From positions 930,001 through 994,000 of the forward strand of contig NZ_QFYQ01000001.1 of assembly GCF_003254475.1 (NCBI RefSeq): a stretch of 64,000 nucleotides of DNA, read 5' to 3'. Position numbers and translations under genes: made by a program. How positions within the stretch are numbered: the stretch's first letter is position 1; every line of letters begins with the position of its first letter. The stretch is from Phenylobacterium soli (GTDB taxonomy: Bacteria > Pseudomonadota > Alphaproteobacteria > Caulobacterales > Caulobacteraceae). Positions 60,774-64,000 of this stretch are shown piece after piece. Under the pieces are notes generated by a model, which was not told the DNA's origin, searched no databases, and saw only the letters and a list, made by a program, of their open reading frames with translations.

Positions 60774-61256
60774 TCAGTGGCCCTTATGATCCATATGGTC
60801 CATCGCCCCCGCGGCGCCCCCCGGCGCGCCCGCGCCGACGGCGAAGTCGACCTTGACCTTGCGGCCGCCGGTGAAGGTGAGCGTGGCGGGCAGTTTGTCC
60901 CCGGCCTTCAGGGCCTTGGCGAGGCCCATGAACATCAGGTGGTAGCCGCCGGGCGCGAAGGTCACCATGCCGGCCGGCGGGATATCCACCTTGGACTGGG
61001 CGGTCATCGTCATCACCCCACCGGTCATGGCCGAGCGATGGATCTCCACCTTGCGCGCCAGCGGGCTCTCGACCTTCACCAGGGCCTGGGGCGTCTTGCC
61101 ATGGTTCATCAAGGTCATGAAGCCGGCGCCGGTGGTGCCCTGCACGGCCGGCCGGCTCCAGGCATCGGAGACCATGATCGGGCCTGACATCTGGGCGCTG
61201 GCGCCAATCGGCGCGAGGGCGAAGGTGGCGACGGAGGCGAAGACGATCGGGCGCAT
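60774..61256 (-). CDS. PCu(A)C periplasmic copper chaperone
   Basis: A 160-residue protein with signal peptide (1-21, ASA-QM). The cupredoxin-like fold carries VEIHRSAMTGGVMTM and GGYHLMFMGL, i.e. the H(M)X10MX21HXM Cu(I)-binding pattern of PCu(A)C proteins that load the CuA site of cytochrome oxidase; a His/Met/Asp-rich tail (MDHMDHKGH) adds metal ligands. No sco gene is adjacent. A small inverted repeat (GGGGAG/CTCCCC) lies downstream. Confidence 0.9.
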   Translation of the reverse strand: MRPIVFASVATFALAPIGASAQMSGPIMVSDAWSRPAVQGTTGAGFMTLMNHGKTPQALVKVESPLARKVEIHRSAMTGGVMTMTAQSKVDIPPAGMVTFAPGGYHLMFMGLAKALKAGDKLPATLTFTGGRKVKVDFAVGAGAPGGAAGAMDHMDHKGH

Positions 61257-61348
61257 GGCGGCGTCTCTATGCCTTTGGGGGGATTCCGCAAGCGGGCGGG
61301 CCTAGGTCATAGTGACCAATCGAAGTCGTCGCGAACCCAGGAGCGCTG

Positions 61349-63121
61349 ATGGAAAGCCACGTCCAGCCGGGCGCCTACAAGGACGTGGTGCTGTTCCTGG
61401 CCACCGCCGGGGTGGTGGTGCCGCTGTTCCGGCGCTGGCGCGTGAGCCCAATCCTCGGGTTCCTGGCGGCGGGCGTTCTGCTCGGCCCCTATGGGCTCGG
61501 CCGGCTGGCGCACGAGGTGAGCTGGCTCTCGGCCCTGACCATCGACAATCCCGACGAGGTCGCCCAGCTCGCCGAGTTCGGGGTGGTGTTCCTGCTGTTC
61601 ACCATCGGGCTGGAGCTCTCCTGGGAGCGGCTGCGGCGGATGCGCCGCTTCGTCTTCGGGCTCGGCGCGGCCCAGGTGCTGGTCTGCATGGCGGCGGGGG
61701 CGGGCACGGCCCTGGCGCTCGGCCAGCCACTGGGCGCGGCGATCTCGCTAGGCTGCGCCCTGTCGCTGTCGTCGACGGCGGTGATCATGCCGACGCTCGC
61801 CGAGAGCCATCGCCAGCACACCATGGCCGGGCGCGCCACCTTCTCGGTGCTGCTGTTCCAGGATCTGGCAGTCGCGCCGATGCTGGTCGGCCTGGCCCTG
61901 CTCGGCCGCCAGGCCGACGCGGTGCTGACGCCCAACCTGCTGGTCGCCTTCGCGCCGGCGGTGCTGGGCATCGCCACCCTGGTGGTCATCGGCCGGCTGC
62001 TCCTGCGGCCGATGCTGCGCTCGGTGGCCAAGGCCAAGAGCGAGGAGCTGTTCGTGGCCGCCTGCCTGCTGGTGGTGATCGGCTCGGGCCTGGTCAGCGC
62101 TTTCGCCGGCCTCTCCATGCCGCTGGGCGCCTTCATCGCCGGCCTGCTCCTCGCCGAGACTGAGTTCCGGCACGAAGTCGAGGTGGTGATCGAGCCGTTC
62201 AAGGGCCTGCTGCTCGGCCTGTTCTTCGTCTCGGTGGGAATCGGGCTCAACGTGCCCCTGCTGCTCGACCATCCGGCGACCGTGCTCGGCCTGGCGGCGG
62301 GCCTGGTGACGCTGAACGCCACCGTGGTCTTCGGCCTGGCGCTGCTCTTCCGCCTGCCCTGGCGCAGCGCCCTCGAGGCGGGGCTGTTGCTGGCGGCGGG
62401 GGGCGAGTTCGCGTTCGTGATCCTCGGCCAGGCCATGGAGGGCGGGCTCGTATCCGCACCGCTCGGCCAGAGCGTGCTGGTCGCCGTCACCCTGACGATG
62501 ATCGCCATCCCCGCCCTGGCGACGGCGGGCGCGCGCATCGGCGGCCGGCGGGCCGCCCCGCCCGACCTGCCGCCGAACCCGGAGGCTGCGCCGGGCCCGA
62601 AGGTGCTGGTGGCGGGCTATGGCCGGGTCGGCAAGCTGGTGGGCGAGATGCTGAACGCCCACGAGATCGCCTGGGTGGCCGGGGAGGAGGACCAGCGGCT
62701 GGTCGAGGCCGGCCGCCACGCCGGCGCGCGGGTCTATTTCGGCGACGCCTCGCGCCCCGAGTTCCTGATGCGCTGCGGCCTGGCCGAGGCGGCGGCCTTG
62801 GTCGTCACCATGGACAATCCGGAAGGGGCGGAAACTATCGTAGAGGTTGCACGCCAGCTGCGTCCCGATCTAACCATTGTGGCGAGGGCCCGCGACGCCC
62901 GCCACGCCAAGCGGCTCTACGAGCTGGGCGCCACGGACGCGGTGCCGGAGACCGTCGAGGCGAGCCTGCAGCTCTCCGAGGCGGTGCTGGTGGAGATCGG
63001 CGTGCCGATGGGCCTGGTGATCGCCTCGGTGCACGAACGGCGGGACGGATTCCGCGCCGAGCTGAACCGGCCCGACGCGCTTGGCGGTCGCCGCCGGATG
63101 GCCCGCCGCAACGCGGGCTGA
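61349..63121 (+). CDS. Kef-type cation:proton antiporter (CPA2) with TrkA-N domain
   Basis: A 590-residue membrane protein: 12-13 helices of the CPA2 fold (FLLFTIGLELSWERLRRM near 84, LSSTAVIMPTL, VLLFQDLAVAPML, MPLGAFIAGLLLAETEFRHE) and an RCK domain (VLVAGYGRVGKLVGEML near 415, YFGDASRPEFL near 460). It is closest to KefB/YbaL-type potassium efflux systems. No KefF/G-like oxidoreductase lies next to it. Divergent paralogue of the gene at 31663-33543. Confidence 0.92.
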   Translation: MESHVQPGAYKDVVLFLATAGVVVPLFRRWRVSPILGFLAAGVLLGPYGLGRLAHEVSWLSALTIDNPDEVAQLAEFGVVFLLFTIGLELSWERLRRMRRFVFGLGAAQVLVCMAAGAGTALALGQPLGAAISLGCALSLSSTAVIMPTLAESHRQHTMAGRATFSVLLFQDLAVAPMLVGLALLGRQADAVLTPNLLVAFAPAVLGIATLVVIGRLLLRPMLRSVAKAKSEELFVAACLLVVIGSGLVSAFAGLSMPLGAFIAGLLLAETEFRHEVEVVIEPFKGLLLGLFFVSVGIGLNVPLLLDHPATVLGLAAGLVTLNATVVFGLALLFRLPWRSALEAGLLLAAGGEFAFVILGQAMEGGLVSAPLGQSVLVAVTLTMIAIPALATAGARIGGRRAAPPDLPPNPEAAPGPKVLVAGYGRVGKLVGEMLNAHEIAWVAGEEDQRLVEAGRHAGARVYFGDASRPEFLMRCGLAEAAALVVTMDNPEGAETIVEVARQLRPDLTIVARARDARHAKRLYELGATDAVPETVEASLQLSEAVLVEIGVPMGLVIASVHERRDGFRAELNRPDALGGRRRMARRNAG

Positions 63122-63636
63122 TCGGCGCCTAAATTGCGGCGGAAAACTTGAGATAGATCACGGAACCAAGCGCAGCCGTGGGCGTTAAGGGGCGGCGCAA
63201 CATTGGGGCGCGTAGGGCTGTTCAGTGGGGCTGAATGTCGCCGGTAGGCACCGATCCGGAGCTTGCGGAAGCGTTTGCGACGCCAAATTGGCGCTGCGAC
63301 CTCGCGTCCACTTTACAAGCAAATCCAAAGACTTCTCCGGCCTTGGCGCGTAGGGCGCGCCGGTCGAGCGCAGGTGCTGCATTAAGATTTTACACAAGCT
63401 TCGATGGTTCGGATGGACGCCAGGCCCATCAGGACCATCGTCGGGGAGTCTGTCTCCCCGCCTCCGCATCCATTGCAGAGGGGATCATCGTCTAAGGTCC
63501 TGGCCTAGGCTGAAACGGGCCCCGAGATTGCGGACTGAGTGTGGCTTCGGCGACACTTACGTGACCGAGGGGCCTTGATATAAGAACCGCTGGGTCAATT
63601 GGCCGCAGCACTGAGGGCAACGAGAGGGCTCTGAGA
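63122..63636. other. 515-bp intergenic region, no convincing gene
   Basis: Open frames here lack ribosome sites and coding character. Visible elements are an FNR/FixK-like dyad TTGAGATAGATCAC (63148-63161), a 7-bp hairpin CGGGGAG / CTCCCCG (63442-63460), and a possible promoter TTACGT-N16-TATAAG (63557-63584) about 52 bp before the outer-membrane protein start. The middle (63280-63400) is noticeably less GC-rich than its surroundings. Confidence 0.5.
63557..63584 (+). promoter_or_regulatory. Possible promoter for the outer-membrane protein gene
   Basis: TTACGT, 16-nt spacer, TATAAG, ending 52 bp before the ATG at 63637. Moderate match to sigma70-type consensus. Confidence 0.35.
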
Positions 63637-64000
63637 ATGAAGTTCAAACTCCTGGCGGGAGCCGCAATGGCCGCGGTGTTCACCGCTTCCGGCGCTGCCG
63701 CGCAACCCGGTTGGTACGGCGCGGTCGATCTCGGCTACCACTGGCCGGAAGGCCTCCGGGCGACCTCTTCGACGAACGCCGCCAACGGCATCCCCTACAC
63801 CTGGGATTTCAACCAGAAGGAAGACTGGGCGGGCTTCGCGCGCCTTGGCTACCAGGTCAGCGATCACTGGCGCGTCGAGCTCGAGCTCGGCTATCGCGGC
63901 GGTGACCTCGACTCGGTCCGCGGCGGCTCGAACCAAGCCGTCATCGGCCTCTGCACCCCCGGTGTGATCCGCTCGGCCACGGCGCCGAACTGCGGCTCGC
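63637..64000 (+). CDS. Outer-membrane beta-barrel protein (OmpA-like N-terminus), partial
   Basis: The first 121 residues are visible; the gene continues beyond the window. Signal peptide 1-22 (ending AAAQ), then alternating amphipathic beta-strands: GWYGAVDLGYHWPEG, DWAGFARLGYQVSDHWRVELELGYRGG, typical of 8-stranded OmpA-type barrels with the YQ..D.WRVELELGYR repeat. Whether a peptidoglycan-binding OmpA domain follows cannot be seen. The ATG at 63637 is followed by the Lys-rich signal start; GAGAGGG lies upstream. Confidence 0.8.
   Translation, partial: MKFKLLAGAAMAAVFTASGAAAQPGWYGAVDLGYHWPEGLRATSSTNAANGIPYTWDFNQKEDWAGFARLGYQVSDHWRVELELGYRGGDLDSVRGGSNQAVIGLCTPGVIRSATAPNCGS

Noticed and set aside
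63185..63495. Overlapping 86- and 94-codon frames in the last intergenic region
   Set aside because: No ribosome sites, no recognisable protein features and mutually exclusive strands.

Overview
The window is GC-rich bacterial chromosome, densely coding with short intergenic gaps. It looks like Caulobacterales, most probably Phenylobacterium or a close relative. Reasons: the zapA / 6S RNA / 5-FCL order, a SigF-NrsF ECF pair driving a bufferin-type operon, HisZ-dependent histidine synthesis, an Oar-like TonB receptor, SapC, and EcfG-type (GGAAC-N16/17-CGTT) promoters. There are no rRNA or tRNA genes, insertion sequences, prophage or CRISPR arrays. The species name is inference.

Layout. 0-4.7 kb: a partial, strongly shortened cytochrome bd subunit I homologue diverges from TspO; then an MHS-family transporter, a small membrane protein and a serine hydrolase. 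4.7-13.6 kb (minus): central carbon genes tkt-purT, an S9 peptidase, then gap-pgk-fba. 13.8-16.1 kb: DUF4164, zapA, 6S RNA, 5-FCL, ymdB. 16.1-20.3 kb: hybrid histidine kinase, EF-hand lipoprotein, holin-like protein, CoA transferase. 20.3-28.6 kb: a candidate small RNA, then a general-stress island of small envelope proteins. Five promoters there match the EcfG/sigmaT consensus, and an HWE kinase with a FATGY-type receiver is embedded in the group. 28.6-35.1 kb: FAH-family hydrolase/MaiA, carbonic anhydrase, 2OG oxygenase, Kef-type antiporter, succinyl-CoA:3-ketoacid CoA-transferase.

35.0-39.4 kb: nrsF-sigF (minus) faces a DUF2282-DUF692-DUF2063-DoxX-msrA cluster (plus). Two back-to-back SigF-type promoters, each with an exact 16-nt spacer, sit between them; this reads as a metal/oxidant-responsive bufferin RiPP metallophore system. 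39.4-52.6 kb: GT39 transferase, Oar-like TonB receptor with a strong terminator, aguA-aguB, acid phosphatase, MaoC-like proteins, SapC, DsbD and a redoxin. 52.6-58.2 kb: pgi, then an undescribed-looking histidine attenuator (a 25-codon leader with seven His codons) followed by overlapping hisS-hisZ-hisG. 58.2-64 kb: a structured RNA or 3'UTR with a perfect terminator, M13 peptidase, PCu(A)C copper chaperone, a second Kef antiporter, and the start of an outer-membrane beta-barrel protein cut by the window end.

The strongest leads are the sigmaT promoter cluster with its candidate C-rich sRNA, the his leader, the SigF/bufferin divergent promoter pair, and the minimal CydA homologue. Four convergent gene pairs also share their stop codons through a 4-nt palindrome (CTAG or TTAA).
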